Shown: one piece after another, positions 8,642-17,676 of the stretch
How positions within the stretch are numbered: position 1 is the first letter of the stretch
Layout of the letters: each line of letters begins with the position of its first letter
Notes under the pieces: generated by a model
Database searches by the model: none
Told to the model about the DNA's origin: nothing
What the model saw: the letters and a program-made list of their open reading frames with translations, nothing else
Position numbers and translations under genes: made by a program
NCBI GenBank assembly: GCA_964511435.1
Contig: CAZEFH010000004.1
Span: forward strand, 1 to 58,461
DNA: 58,461 nt
Source: JBGSPL01 sp964511435
Lineage (GTDB): Bacteria > Patescibacteriota > CPR2 > UBA1875 > CAIMLA01
Direction: 5' to 3'

Positions 8642-11600
8642 TATTTCCTAGTTAGAGCAATTTCCAGCTCTTCGTTACCAATATTCACTACCTCATTATA
8701 GTCCGATTGCTTTGGAATTTCGAAATCTACAACATCAGCCAAAGTTTCTTTCATAAGGTATCTAAGCCACTCTTCTTCAAGGATTTGCTTAATCCTAGCC
8801 CCTTTTAGACAAACTGTAATATGATCGCTAACCTCAAAACCTGCTTTCTTACGCCCATCTTGCACTAGCCGTACTACCTCACGGACTGTACCCTCATCCT
8901 CAAGCGCCTTAGTTATGAAAGTATCAATCACAAACCCAGCCCGCTGGTCAGAGTCAACAAGTAGATTATCTCCTGTGGCAACAATATCTAACCCGAAAGT
9001 ATACTCGTCGGTGTTGAGTTTCTCTCCCATCACTTCAAGTTGTCTCTCTCGGTTAAGCTTATACTCACCTTTCGATAGCGCTGCTTGGACTTCCTTTAGC
9101 TTACTGCCAAGTCTTGGACCCGCAACCTTAAAGTCTAGTTTTGCAACTCGGTTCACCTTGATATCTTTATTCCCTTCTTGAACCTGAACAACCTGGTGCA
9201 AGTTGAGTTCGTCTGTAATCGCCGCCATTACTTCATCAGAAAGCTTGGCTCCCGAAGCAAGTGCAAGATAGCCGACTTCGAGAGGCTGACGAACATTAAT
9301 CCCTGCTTGAGCGCGGAGCTTAAGACCCTTTTCGACAATACTACGAGCAAGTGTCATTTGTTGGTTTATCTGCTCATCAATCAGCTTGGCATCCGCCTTT
9401 GGCCAATCGCACAAATGGACTGACTCTGAAGCGTCGGACACGATACCACAGACAAGATTCTGATAGATTTCCTCCGTCACAAACGGCATAAAAGGAGCTA
9501 GAAGTTTTACATATGTAGTAAGGGCATGGTAAAGCGTCTCGTAGGCAGCATTCTTGTCACTATCATTCTCGCTTTTCCAGAAACGGCGACGGCTTCGGCG
9601 GATATACCAGTTGGATAGATTGTCGTTAAACTCAGATAGATAGCGGGCTACCTTTGAGAGATCGTATGCCTCAAATGATTCTGTGACGTTCTGAGTAAGC
9701 TGGTTCAACTCTGAAATAATCCAGTGGTCCATGGGATGAGATAAATCAAGTTTTCCGGTTGGTTTAAAACCATCAATCGCAGCATAGGTAGTGAAGAAAC
9801 TATATGAGTTCCAAAGTGTGAGTATCACTTTTTTCACTACTTCCTCTACGCCCTTTTCTGCAAAACGAAAATCCTCAGCCTTTACCGCCGGGCCAGACAT
9901 GAGATAAAAGCGCATTGCATCAGCACCATACTTATCAACTATGTACATCGGGTCAGGATAGTTCTGTAGCCTCTTGGACATCTTTTGGCCATTTTCTGCA
10001 AGGATTGTTCCGTTCACAACTACGCTTTTGTAAGATGGCTTCTCAAAAAGCGCCGTAGACAATACAAGAAGCGAATAAAACCAGCCACGGGTCTGATCGA
10101 TACCTTCTGCGATAAAGTCGGCTGGGTAATCATGTTCAAACTTGGTTGCATTCTCGAAAGGGTAATGAATGCTCCCATATGGCATACTTCCTGACTCAAA
10201 CCAACAATCGAAAACTTCGCGATTTTGCCAATACTTTCCACCACAAGTACATGGGAACGAGACTTTACCAACATGATGTAGGTGAAGATCAGTGAGTTTT
10301 GCTTCTGACTTTTCCTCCAGTTCAGCCTTCGATCCTATAACTGCTATCTTGTCACATTTATCACATTTCCATACCGGAATCGGTGTGCCCCAGAAGCGGT
10401 TACGCGAAATGCTCCAGTCAGGTGCATTTTCAATAAGTTTGGCAAAGCGTCCATGACCGACGCTATCGGGAAGCCAATAAATACCCTTATTGCCAGCAAG
10501 CATCTGCTTCTTTATCTTTTCAACCGCCACAAACCAGCTCGAGACACCCTTATAAATCAATGGGGTATCGCAGCGCCAACAGTGTGGGTATGAATGAGTT
10601 ATGCCCTCGACTTTTATAACCTTGTCCCCGAGATCTTTGATGATTTGTTCATTTGTCTCAAGACTAATAACACTCTTACCGGCATAGTCAGAAACATCTA
10701 TTGTGAAGTTTCCTAGATCATCTACTGGCATATAGAAATCAATACCATGCTTCTTTGCCACCTGATAGTCCTCCTCACCAAAGGCAGGAGCGGTATGAAC
10801 GATTCCAGTACCATCAGTAGTTGTAACGTGGTCACCATCAATAACGATGAAGGCTTTCTTGACGTCTTTATAGTATTCAAAGATTGGCAAGTATTTCTTA
10901 CCTACTAGGTCCTTGCCCATGACCGTTTTCACCAATCTATAATCACCAAGCTCAGACTGATAATGTTCCAGGCGCTCACTTGCTAAAATATATTTCCCAC
11001 TGCTGTTCTCGACTACTGAGTATTCAATCTTGCGTCCCACCGATAATGCTAGATTCCCTGGTAAGGTCCAGGGTGTAGTGGTCCAAGCCAATAGAAATGT
11101 CCCCGGTTCGTCGATAAGTTCAAACTTTACTGTTATCGCTTTGTCCCTCTTGTCTTTATAGCCTTGCCCGACCTCCATATTCGACAGAGGCGTAGCACAA
11201 CGAGAACAATACGGCATCACCCGGTGACCCTCGTAGGCTAGATCCTTCTTATATAGCTCAGAGAAAGCCCACCAGACACTCTCCATAAACTCTGGATTCA
11301 TCGTGAGATAAGCACTATCCATATCTACCCAGCGTCCAGTGCGAGCTACAATCTTTTTCCATTCGTCTGCATAAGTAAGCACCTTGGCCCGACAAAGCTC
11401 ATTAAATTTATCAATACCCATTTCTTCTACCTGAGTCTTGGTCTTGATATCCAGCTCCTGCTCGACAATATTCTCTATCGGTAGCCCGTGAGTATCCCAA
11501 CCCCAGATTCGCTCCACGCGGTAACCCTGCATCGTCTTAAAACGTGGAATTACATCTTTAATGGTACCCGCGAGAAGATGACCGTAGTGAGGCATACCAG

Positions 11601-11751
11601 TCGCAAATGGCGGACCATCATAGAATGAAAAAGTCTTACTCGCCGGCTTTGTCTCAATAGACTTTTCAAAAACTTTATCTTCTTGCCAACGCGATAAGAC
11701 CTCTTCCTCTAGCTTTGGGAAATTCTGTTTCGGATTAACTTTTTTGAACAT
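8641..11751 (-). CDS. ileS: Isoleucyl-tRNA synthetase, type 2 (eukaryote-like)
   Basis: Class I synthetase charging tRNA-Ile. The HIGH box reads HYGH (residues 55-58, within PPFATGMPHYGH), followed by GWDTHGLPIEN; the KMSKS loop is GQKMSKRLQNYPDPM near residue 600. These variants and the 1036-residue length are those of the eukaryotic/mupirocin-insensitive type 2 subfamily, not the common bacterial type 1. Zinc-type cysteine pairs include CSRC, CWRC and CDKC. The CP1 editing domain and anticodon-binding domain are complete. Upstream lies a T-box leader, and an AGGAG precedes the ATG. Heads an ileS-rodA unit. Confidence 0.96.
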   Translation of the reverse strand: MFKKVNPKQNFPKLEEEVLSRWQEDKVFEKSIETKPASKTFSFYDGPPFATGMPHYGHLLAGTIKDVIPRFKTMQGYRVERIWGWDTHGLPIENIVEQELDIKTKTQVEEMGIDKFNELCRAKVLTYADEWKKIVARTGRWVDMDSAYLTMNPEFMESVWWAFSELYKKDLAYEGHRVMPYCSRCATPLSNMEVGQGYKDKRDKAITVKFELIDEPGTFLLAWTTTPWTLPGNLALSVGRKIEYSVVENSSGKYILASERLEHYQSELGDYRLVKTVMGKDLVGKKYLPIFEYYKDVKKAFIVIDGDHVTTTDGTGIVHTAPAFGEEDYQVAKKHGIDFYMPVDDLGNFTIDVSDYAGKSVISLETNEQIIKDLGDKVIKVEGITHSYPHCWRCDTPLIYKGVSSWFVAVEKIKKQMLAGNKGIYWLPDSVGHGRFAKLIENAPDWSISRNRFWGTPIPVWKCDKCDKIAVIGSKAELEEKSEAKLTDLHLHHVGKVSFPCTCGGKYWQNREVFDCWFESGSMPYGSIHYPFENATKFEHDYPADFIAEGIDQTRGWFYSLLVLSTALFEKPSYKSVVVNGTILAENGQKMSKRLQNYPDPMYIVDKYGADAMRFYLMSGPAVKAEDFRFAEKGVEEVVKKVILTLWNSYSFFTTYAAIDGFKPTGKLDLSHPMDHWIISELNQLTQNVTESFEAYDLSKVARYLSEFNDNLSNWYIRRSRRRFWKSENDSDKNAAYETLYHALTTYVKLLAPFMPFVTEEIYQNLVCGIVSDASESVHLCDWPKADAKLIDEQINQQMTLARSIVEKGLKLRAQAGINVRQPLEVGYLALASGAKLSDEVMAAITDELNLHQVVQVQEGNKDIKVNRVAKLDFKVAGPRLGSKLKEVQAALSKGEYKLNRERQLEVMGEKLNTDEYTFGLDIVATGDNLLVDSDQRAGFVIDTFITKALEDEGTVREVVRLVQDGRKKAGFEVSDHITVCLKGARIKQILEEEWLRYLMKETLADVVDFEIPKQSDYNEVVNIGNEELEIALTRK

Positions 11752-11763
11752 TTTACTCTCCTA

Positions 11764-11938
11764 TAAAACAAAAACCACACCGCTCAGGTGCCCTCTCGGG
11801 CGGTACCAACCTGATTCCGTGTGGATACTCTATTCACCGACTTTACGCTGTCTGCTACGTCGAGTTCTACTCACCTACCGGTTTTCTTCTCGAAGCTCGC
11901 GGGTGATAACCGCTCAAGTGCTTTGGTACATTTTATCG
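11764..11938 (-). promoter_or_regulatory. T-box leader of ileS with ultrashort specifier hairpin
   Basis: On the minus strand the antiterminator is complete: CAGGT (11813-11809), the seven-base T-box bulge TGGTACC (11808-11802), GCCC-GAGA-GGGC (11801-11790) and ACCTG (11789-11785). TGGT can pair with the ACCA end of tRNA-Ile. Near the 5' end a short hairpin, GCGG / CCGC (11913-11899), places an ATC isoleucine codon (11907-11905) in its terminal loop, as in the ultrashort stem I T-boxes of actinobacterial ileS. A GTGTGG then U-rich tract (11779-11764) may form a terminator; the AGGAG follows directly, so translational control is also possible. A TATAGT at 11945-11950 is the likely -10. Confidence 0.8.
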
Positions 11939-11984
11939 TTTTTCACTATAAATTACTAGTATTTTCGTGTAGAATACTTTGGCT

Positions 11985-13295
11985 ATGGAAACTGTGCTAG
12001 ACAAAAACAATATCTACGAAGTTACAATAGAAAAAATTGTACCAGAAGGAAAATCGCTTACCCACGTGGGCGGCAAAGTGGTGTTTGTTTGGGGTGGATT
12101 ACCGGGTGAGAAGGTTCGAATCCAGGTATACAAAAACAAAAAGTCTTTTGCCGAGGCAAGACTAGTGGAAATTCTTACTGCGTCACCCGAACGAATAGAG
12201 CCAAAGGAAGACCATTACCTTATTTGCTCACCTTGGCAAGTTCTGCCTTATGAAAAGCAGCTTGAATATAAGCAAGATCTGCTTACGGAAGCATATTTAG
12301 AAATGACCAGGGAAAAGATCCAGATCGATCAATTTGTTGGGAGCGAAGAAAAATATGGTTACCGCACCAAGCTTGAGTTTAGCTTTACCGAAAAAGATGG
12401 AAAAATAGTACTCGCTTTTCATAAACGTGGTGTTAATAATGAATATGAAGTTGTCGACGGCTGTGAGCTAGGGTCAAAAAAAATGAATACAGCGGCGCTC
12501 AAGATTACCGAGAGATTGAATCAAATTCCCGAAATCAGCTGCAAGGGCCTCAAAAGCCTGACATTACGTGAGAGTAAAACTACCGGCAAGGTTATCGCCA
12601 TTCTTCTTTATAAGTTTAAGGAATATCAGATTGATATTAGACTCGCTGACCTAGCAGAAACCGTAAACGGACTTATTATCGGATATTCCACCATCAAGTC
12701 TCCGATTTCGGTAATTACCGAGCTGAAATATCAAGAAGGTGATACCGACCTGGAAGAAAAGGTTCTAAACTCCACTATCCGCTATCCTTACGATGGATTT
12801 TTCCAAAACAACCTTCCAGTGTTTACCGAGGCCCTGAAGGAAATCGTGAACTCTACGCCAACTTGCAAACGAATTGTGGAGGTCTATAGCGGCTCTGGTT
12901 CGATTGGTTTTAATCTAGCCAGTAAAGCAAAGGAGCTTGTCGGAATTGAAATCGTCCCCTCTGCCGTCAAATATGCCGGAATTAATAAAAATCTAAACAA
13001 TATAGATAATTACACCGAGATTGAGCTCCCTGACCACAAAATTAATGCAGAGAGTCTTGAAAATACCGATGTTCTTGTACTTGACCCCCCTCGCTCTGGA
13101 ATGCATCCAAAACTAGTTAAACGAGTTCTTGAAACAAAACCCAAACGGATCATTTATCTCTCTTGTAATCCAATTACTCAGGCAAGGGATTTTCACGACC
13201 TGTCTGAAGCCTACAAACAAGTGAAGCTAATAGGCTACGATTTTTATCCGAACACTCTTCACATGGAAAGTCTGTTGGTGTTAGACTTAAAATAA
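11985..13295 (+). CDS. 23S rRNA / tRNA (uracil-5-)-methyltransferase, TrmA/RlmC/RlmD family
   Basis: SAM-dependent m5U methyltransferase of rRNA or tRNA. An N-terminal TRAM RNA-binding domain (about 5-65), a central domain and a Rossmann methyltransferase domain are visible: EVYSGSGSIGFNLA is motif I, LDPPRSGMHP motif IV, and YLSCNPITQARD carries the nucleophilic Cys. The usual RlmD iron-sulfur CGGC is replaced by CSPWQ, so a cluster is probably absent. A TTG at 11979 is in frame, but TAGAAT at 11970-11975 places the transcript start near 11982, so the ATG at 11985 with almost no leader fits better. Followed by an HD gene sharing one base. Confidence 0.92.
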   Translation: METVLDKNNIYEVTIEKIVPEGKSLTHVGGKVVFVWGGLPGEKVRIQVYKNKKSFAEARLVEILTASPERIEPKEDHYLICSPWQVLPYEKQLEYKQDLLTEAYLEMTREKIQIDQFVGSEEKYGYRTKLEFSFTEKDGKIVLAFHKRGVNNEYEVVDGCELGSKKMNTAALKITERLNQIPEISCKGLKSLTLRESKTTGKVIAILLYKFKEYQIDIRLADLAETVNGLIIGYSTIKSPISVITELKYQEGDTDLEEKVLNSTIRYPYDGFFQNNLPVFTEALKEIVNSTPTCKRIVEVYSGSGSIGFNLASKAKELVGIEIVPSAVKYAGINKNLNNIDNYTEIELPDHKINAESLENTDVLVLDPPRSGMHPKLVKRVLETKPKRIIYLSCNPITQARDFHDLSEAYKQVKLIGYDFYPNTLHMESLLVLDLK

Positions 13296-13852
13296 TGAAT
13301 ATTGTCGAAAATGTCCGTCAGTTCGTAGAAACTGAGTGCAAAAAACCTACTAGTCACTATGGCTATGAGCCATTTGTTTATCATTTTGGTCCCGTGGTAG
13401 AATATGCAACCGTTCTAGCAGAAAAACTGGGAGCTGACGTTGAAATTGTTCAGATTGCTGGCTGGCTTCATGACATTGGTTCAATTATTGAGGGCAGAGA
13501 AAATCACCACCTTAGTGGTGCGCGAATTGCGCGGGAGAAGTTAAAAGAACTTGGATACCCAGACGACCGAATAGAGCTAGTTGTTGGGTGTATTACCAAC
13601 CACCGCGGTTCTCAAAATCTAGAACGTAAGTCACCAGAAGAACGAATCGTGGCGGAAGCTGACGTTCTTTCAAACTTCGACAATATTGGCGGTATCTTCA
13701 AGGCTGCCTATACCTTTGAAAATATGGATCAATTTGAAGCCCAACAGTCAGTCCGCACAAAGCTTCAGAACAAATATCATCAATTGCATTTCAAGGAATC
13801 AAAACAGCTAATCAGGCCAAAATATGAAGCCGCAATGCTATTACTTAAATAA
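13295..13852 (+). CDS. HD-domain phosphohydrolase
   Basis: A 185-residue metal-dependent phosphohydrolase-type protein. The HD motif appears as WLHDIGS near residue 60, preceded by a His in HFGPVVEYA and followed by HHLSGARIARE and TNHRG, which would complete metal binding; a second acidic cluster is AEADVLSNFDN. It belongs to the broad HD family that includes nucleotidases and predicted nucleases; the substrate cannot be read from sequence. Its ATG overlaps the stop of the methyltransferase (TAATG), so it is translated with it. Confidence 0.88.
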   Translation: MNIVENVRQFVETECKKPTSHYGYEPFVYHFGPVVEYATVLAEKLGADVEIVQIAGWLHDIGSIIEGRENHHLSGARIAREKLKELGYPDDRIELVVGCITNHRGSQNLERKSPEERIVAEADVLSNFDNIGGIFKAAYTFENMDQFEAQQSVRTKLQNKYHQLHFKESKQLIRPKYEAAMLLLK

Positions 13853-13875
13853 TAATTTAAATACTTTTGTATAAA

Positions 13876-14103
13876 CTATTTATTCAATAATATCGTTTTA
13901 TATCTGCTAGTTATCCCTTTTTCGAGGCTTAGCAAAGACTTTGGAACATCGAGATAGCTTGCAAAAACTGTCAGTAGTTCTGCGTTAGCCCTACCTTCTA
14001 CTGGAGTCGACTTCACTGAAACCAAATAAACATCGTTTTCTGAATCAAACACCACTCCTTGTGCACGACTATTTGCCTTTATTTGAATATGATATTTATT
14101 CAA
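13876..14103 (-). CDS. DUF167 / YggU family protein
   Basis: 75 residues matching the small UPF0235/DUF167 fold: KANSRAQGV near the start and VKSTPVEGRANAELLTVFA, the family's signature (PVxGkAN). Biochemical role unknown. It overlaps the end of the YggT gene by four bases (ATGA), and yggT-yggU pairing is common across bacteria, which supports the call. Last gene of the glmS unit. Confidence 0.88.
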   Translation of the reverse strand: MNKYHIQIKANSRAQGVVFDSENDVYLVSVKSTPVEGRANAELLTVFASYLDVPKSLLSLEKGITSRYKTILLNK

Positions 14104-14357
14104 AGAAACCTGCCGATGAGCTCAATGAGTACCTGTATTACCAGAAACGGAATAATTGGAGATAGGTCAATCGCTCCCCCTAGCGGTGGTATAAGCTTTC
14201 TTATTGGCGCTAGCAGTGGCTCAGAGGCTGAGTAAATAAAAAGCCGAAAACGATGCAAACCACTTGGGATAAATGACAATACTACTCTCGCTAGAATCAG
14301 GAGAAATAATACATCAGAGAACAGGGTCAAAAAATTGATTAAAAATACTCTAAGCAT
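14100..14357 (-). CDS. YggT family membrane protein
   Basis: 85 residues with two membrane segments (about 7-30 and 63-83) flanking the family signature ASEPLLAPIRKLIPPLGGAI. YggT proteins are small integral membrane proteins linked in various bacteria to osmotic tolerance and division; the mechanism is not settled. The gene overlaps its neighbours on both sides by a few bases, within glmS / thioredoxin-like / yggT / yggU. Confidence 0.92.
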   Translation of the reverse strand: MLRVFLINFLTLFSDVLFLLILARVVLSFIPSGLHRFRLFIYSASEPLLAPIRKLIPPLGGAIDLSPIIPFLVIQVLIELIGRFL

Positions 14358-14610
14358 TATTTAGCCTATATCTCACCTCTCCAGCAGTGGGTAGACTCCC
14401 CTGCCAGAGTTCAACGTAAACACCATCATCCTTGGTTATCAGAAGAGCCGGTGCCTGATAGATATCATATATTTTCGCTAGATCGTTTGTATCTTCTTCT
14501 CCCCAGTGAAATTCAGCCACATTTTCCCCATCAGCTCTTACTTCTCCAATAAGAAGCTCAAGCTCCCTGTTGTCGGATGGGTTCTCTGCATAAATTGCCT
14601 TTACAATCAT
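14350..14610 (-). CDS. Small protein with thioredoxin-like features
   Basis: 86 residues. The pattern of an N-terminal beta strand, then a helix ending before IYDIYQAPALLITKDDGVYVELWQG, recalls the C-terminal half of a thioredoxin fold, where a cis-Pro (here in QAPA) precedes a strand. There is no CxxC, so redox activity is not expected. No family recognised with confidence. It begins three bases after the glmS stop and overlaps yggT, so it is co-expressed with them. Confidence 0.7.
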   Translation of the reverse strand: MIVKAIYAENPSDNRELELLIGEVRADGENVAEFHWGEEDTNDLAKIYDIYQAPALLITKDDGVYVELWQGSLPTAGEVRYRLNNA

Positions 14611-14613
14611 TTT

Positions 14614-16437
14614 CTACTCCACAGTTACGCTTTTAGCAAGATTTCGTGGCTTGTCCACGTCGAGTCCCTTTGCCACCGCAACATGATAAGCAAACAGCTG
14701 CAGGGGGGCGACGGCAAGCAGTGGGGTCAGCATTTCTAGCGTCTTTGGGATATATACAACATCGTCAGCAACCTTTTCAATCGCCTTATTTCCTTCTGTC
14801 GTTAGGGCAACCACCTTACCACTCCGAGCCTTTATTTCTTCAAGGTTTGAAACACCCTTCTCATAAACACTATCTTCGGGGATGAGCGCGAAGGTGGGGA
14901 AATCCTTATCTATTAACGCAATTGGCCCATGTTTCATTTCTCCTGAAGCATAGCCCTCTGCATGAATATATGAGATTTCTTTTAGCTTTAGTGCACCCTC
15001 TTCGGCAAGTGGGAAGCAGTACTTTCGTCCTAAGAACATGAAGTGATCGTAGTCCTTATACTTATTTGCAAGTTTCTCATAGACTGATGCGTCCTTCAAA
15101 ATTTTTTCAAGTTTGTCTGGTAATGCCATCAGTTCTTCAAGTATTTTTCGCCCCATCACGGCACTCATTTCTCGTTGTCGGCCGAGCATTACCGCAATCA
15201 GGGTGAGAACCGTGAGCTGAGAGGTAAACGCCTTGGTAGAGGCAACCGCAATCTCGGGGCCAGCATGATTATAAACCCCAGCATCAGTCTCACGTGCGAT
15301 TGTTGATCCTACTGCATTCACGATTCCTAGGGTAAGCGCACCTTTTTTCTTTGCCTCTCGGATTGCTGCTAGAGTATCAACCGTTTCTCCAGACTGACTA
15401 ATCGCGAGCACTATCGTTTTATCATCAATTATTGGCTTTCGATAGCGGAACTCTGAAGCAAACTCTACCTCGACCGGGATACCAGCATACTCTTCAAGAA
15501 TATATTCTCCGACCATACCGGCATAGCGAGCTGTCCCACATGCAATAATGATGATACGCTCAATTTCTCGTAGACGTTCACGCACATCCTCAAGCCCACC
15601 AAGCTTAACATCCCCCTCATCCAGGAGAATGCGTCCTCTGGTAGAGTTACGAATTACCTCAGGCTGCTCCATTATCTCCTTCAGCATATAGTGAGCGAAG
15701 CCACCTTTCTCCGACTCTTCGAGGGTCCACTCTACCTCTGAGACCTGACAATCAACACAGTTACTGCTAGAGTCGTATATTTTATAGTTGTCCGCACAAA
15801 TATCAACTACCTCGCCGTCATTCAAGTAAATTACTTGATTTGTGTGCCCGAGAAAAGCTGATACATCAGATGCCACAAAGTACTCGTTTTTACCAACCCC
15901 GAAGATTAGCGGACTTCCCATGCGAGCAGCCACTATTCTTTTTGGTTCGTCTGCGTGTACAACAGCAATACCGTAAGCACCTCTAACCTCTCTCAGGGCT
16001 GCTTGGACTGCAGCCAAGAGGTCGCCTTGATACATTTTACCAATCAAGTGCGCAAGTACTTCTGTATCAGTATCAGAAAGAAATTGATGGCCTTCTTTCT
16101 TCAACTTATCCTTAATTTCCTGGTAATTTTCAATAATTCCATTATGAACAAGGGCCAGTTTGCCATCACCAGATAGGTGTGGATGTGCATTATTCTCGGT
16201 TGGCTCACCGTGCGTAGCCCATCTAGTATGGCTAATTCCTACGGTTGGAGCGCCTGGGTCATTAAGTTTTTTCTCTAGTTCAGCAATTCTGCCCACAGCC
16301 TTGGTTACCAGTAGCTTACCGTCTTCGACTACAGCAATCCCTGCCGAATCATAGCCACGGTATTCCAACCTCCTAAGACCTTCAAGTAAAATATCATCGA
16401 CGTTCTTTTTTCCAATATAAGCAACGATTCCGCACAT
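14614..16437 (-). CDS. glmS: Glutamine-fructose-6-phosphate aminotransferase (isomerizing)
   Basis: Makes glucosamine-6-phosphate from fructose-6-phosphate and glutamine, the entry to UDP-GlcNAc and peptidoglycan. Cys2 in MCGIVAYIG is the glutaminase nucleophile; GYDSAGIA and THGEPTENNAHPH belong to the same domain. Two SIS sugar-isomerase domains follow (about 285-425 and 455-600), with SQSGETVDT and the C-terminal DKPRNLAKSVTVE. 607 residues is full length. TGC-TAGAAT (16466-16471) serves as -10 and an AAGGAG lies about 10 bases before the ATG. I see no glmS ribozyme in the short leader. Confidence 0.97.
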   Translation of the reverse strand: MCGIVAYIGKKNVDDILLEGLRRLEYRGYDSAGIAVVEDGKLLVTKAVGRIAELEKKLNDPGAPTVGISHTRWATHGEPTENNAHPHLSGDGKLALVHNGIIENYQEIKDKLKKEGHQFLSDTDTEVLAHLIGKMYQGDLLAAVQAALREVRGAYGIAVVHADEPKRIVAARMGSPLIFGVGKNEYFVASDVSAFLGHTNQVIYLNDGEVVDICADNYKIYDSSSNCVDCQVSEVEWTLEESEKGGFAHYMLKEIMEQPEVIRNSTRGRILLDEGDVKLGGLEDVRERLREIERIIIIACGTARYAGMVGEYILEEYAGIPVEVEFASEFRYRKPIIDDKTIVLAISQSGETVDTLAAIREAKKKGALTLGIVNAVGSTIARETDAGVYNHAGPEIAVASTKAFTSQLTVLTLIAVMLGRQREMSAVMGRKILEELMALPDKLEKILKDASVYEKLANKYKDYDHFMFLGRKYCFPLAEEGALKLKEISYIHAEGYASGEMKHGPIALIDKDFPTFALIPEDSVYEKGVSNLEEIKARSGKVVALTTEGNKAIEKVADDVVYIPKTLEMLTPLLAVAPLQLFAYHVAVAKGLDVDKPRNLAKSVTVE

Positions 16438-16469
16438 GTAGTTTTTGCTCCTTATTTACTAAATCATTC

Positions 16470-16510
16470 TAGCACAAAAATACCTCCCCAAGGGAGGTAT
16501 TTTTGTGCTA
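16470..16510 (-). terminator. Intrinsic terminator after the toastrack gene
   Basis: Perfect 19-bp stem (16470-16488 with 16492-16510) and a three-base loop CAA. The upper stem is GC-rich and the lower part A/U-rich. It overlaps the -10 of glmS. Confidence 0.88.
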
Positions 16511-16511
16511 T

Positions 16512-17423
16512 CTAGTAGGTTGTAAGTTTCAAACTGGTCAGACCAGAACTAACAAGGACCGAGACTCGGTGCGGGCTATTTTCGTAATTAGTACTTGTTT
16601 TAGTATCGTCACCAACTATAGAGGCCGTCCCGGTCGGCAAAGACACGCTTGTAAGACCGCTCTTCGTCACTACTTTATATCCAGAATCCTTCGGAATCTC
16701 GAGAGTATAGTCAGACGCACCGGCCTCTACTGAAATATTTACTAATTTGGCTTTACCACCAATTCTGACTGAGCTAGTAGCAGCGCCTGACTTTAGTGAT
16801 AAATCAGTTACGTTTAGCTCGGTCAGGTCTAGAGATGACTTAGTAGCGCCAGACGATAGTGTAAGTTTGACCGGAACGCCGCGGGCCACCTTTACGTTCA
16901 TAGTTCTCTTCGAAGTCCCAAAGACTACTCGACCTTCGAAGTTTTCTCCAATCACAACCTTCGCAATGCCACCTGAAACGACTTTTTCCGTCTTTAGCTT
17001 TTCCATCCCTACAGCGTCAACTGCCACAAGCTGAGTTTGGGATTCACTCTCAGTAAGTTCCGATAGCTGTATTTCAGCTGCACCACTCTCAATATCAAGC
17101 TCAAGTGTCTTCACATTATCGTCTCTTGTCAAGCTGGCTGTTTGAGTAGAAACACTTTCTTTTGTACCAAGGTAATCCAGCACATCACGAGGCGAGAAAA
17201 CTGCGTAACCGAATAGTCCCAAAAGCAAAACGAGACCAACTACAGTGTAAATTCGGATATCGCGTAGTACAAGCCGTAGGCCAATTAAAACAATTATTAG
17301 CGGCCAGAATAAGATGATTCGACCCCAGAAACCACTACCAATATATCCCAGTTGGTTTGCGAGCCAGCTAGCACCTAGAAGCAGCCAGAAAGTACCCCAC
17401 AAGAAACGTGATCCGTTTACCAT
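16512..17423 (-). CDS. LiaF-like membrane protein with C-terminal toastrack-type beta domain
   Basis: 303 residues. The N-terminus holds four short hydrophobic segments within about residues 5-75, of the LiaI/LiaF-like type (GTFWLLLGASWL, FWPLIIVLIGL). After a linker, residues 105-300 are a beta-rich repetitive domain (LELDIESGAAEIQLSEL, LTLSSGATKSSLDL, ISVEAGASDYTLEIP) of the toastrack/DUF2154 type found in LiaF and in PspC partners. In Firmicutes such proteins report envelope stress; the same role here is inferred. It is the last gene of a three-gene set with a small LiaI-like protein and PspC. Confidence 0.82.
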   Translation of the reverse strand: MVNGSRFLWGTFWLLLGASWLANQLGYIGSGFWGRIILFWPLIIVLIGLRLVLRDIRIYTVVGLVLLLGLFGYAVFSPRDVLDYLGTKESVSTQTASLTRDDNVKTLELDIESGAAEIQLSELTESESQTQLVAVDAVGMEKLKTEKVVSGGIAKVVIGENFEGRVVFGTSKRTMNVKVARGVPVKLTLSSGATKSSLDLTELNVTDLSLKSGAATSSVRIGGKAKLVNISVEAGASDYTLEIPKDSGYKVVTKSGLTSVSLPTGTASIVGDDTKTSTNYENSPHRVSVLVSSGLTSLKLTTY

Positions 17424-17435
17424 CTTTACTCCTTT

Positions 17436-17669
17436 CTAGTACTTGTAGCTTCTCAGCACCAGTGAGAGCCCAAGGACAATCAGTACACCTGGCCAGAAAT
17501 ACTGCCACAGATTAATGTCGGTAAAGGTTTCCGCAACTAGAATTCCACCAAGAGCAATTAGGACTAGCCCCCAGAAGACCCCGCTGCGATTTCCTTCATC
17601 TAGCTTACTACTAGCTTTTTCTTTGTTTACTATCTCTGCTTCGACCGCTTCTTCACTTTTCTTTGGCAT
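17436..17669 (-). CDS. Small LiaI/LiaF-type transmembrane-region protein
   Basis: 77 residues: a charged N-terminal tail (MPKKSEEAVEAEIVNKEKASS) followed by two hydrophobic segments with the signature GVFWGLVLIALGGILVAE...WPGVLIVLGLSLVLRS, matching the first half of LiaI/LiaF-like membrane regions (DUF5668). It lies between the pspC and toastrack genes with gaps of fewer than 15 bases, so all three are co-transcribed. Probably an envelope-stress partner; no enzymatic motif. Confidence 0.8.
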   Translation of the reverse strand: MPKKSEEAVEAEIVNKEKASSKLDEGNRSGVFWGLVLIALGGILVAETFTDINLWQYFWPGVLIVLGLSLVLRSYKY

Positions 17670-17676
17670 TTTGTAC

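Noticed and set aside
16438..16470. glmS ribozyme or riboswitch upstream of glmS
   Set aside because: The space between the upstream terminator and the start codon is about 30 bases, too short for the ribozyme.
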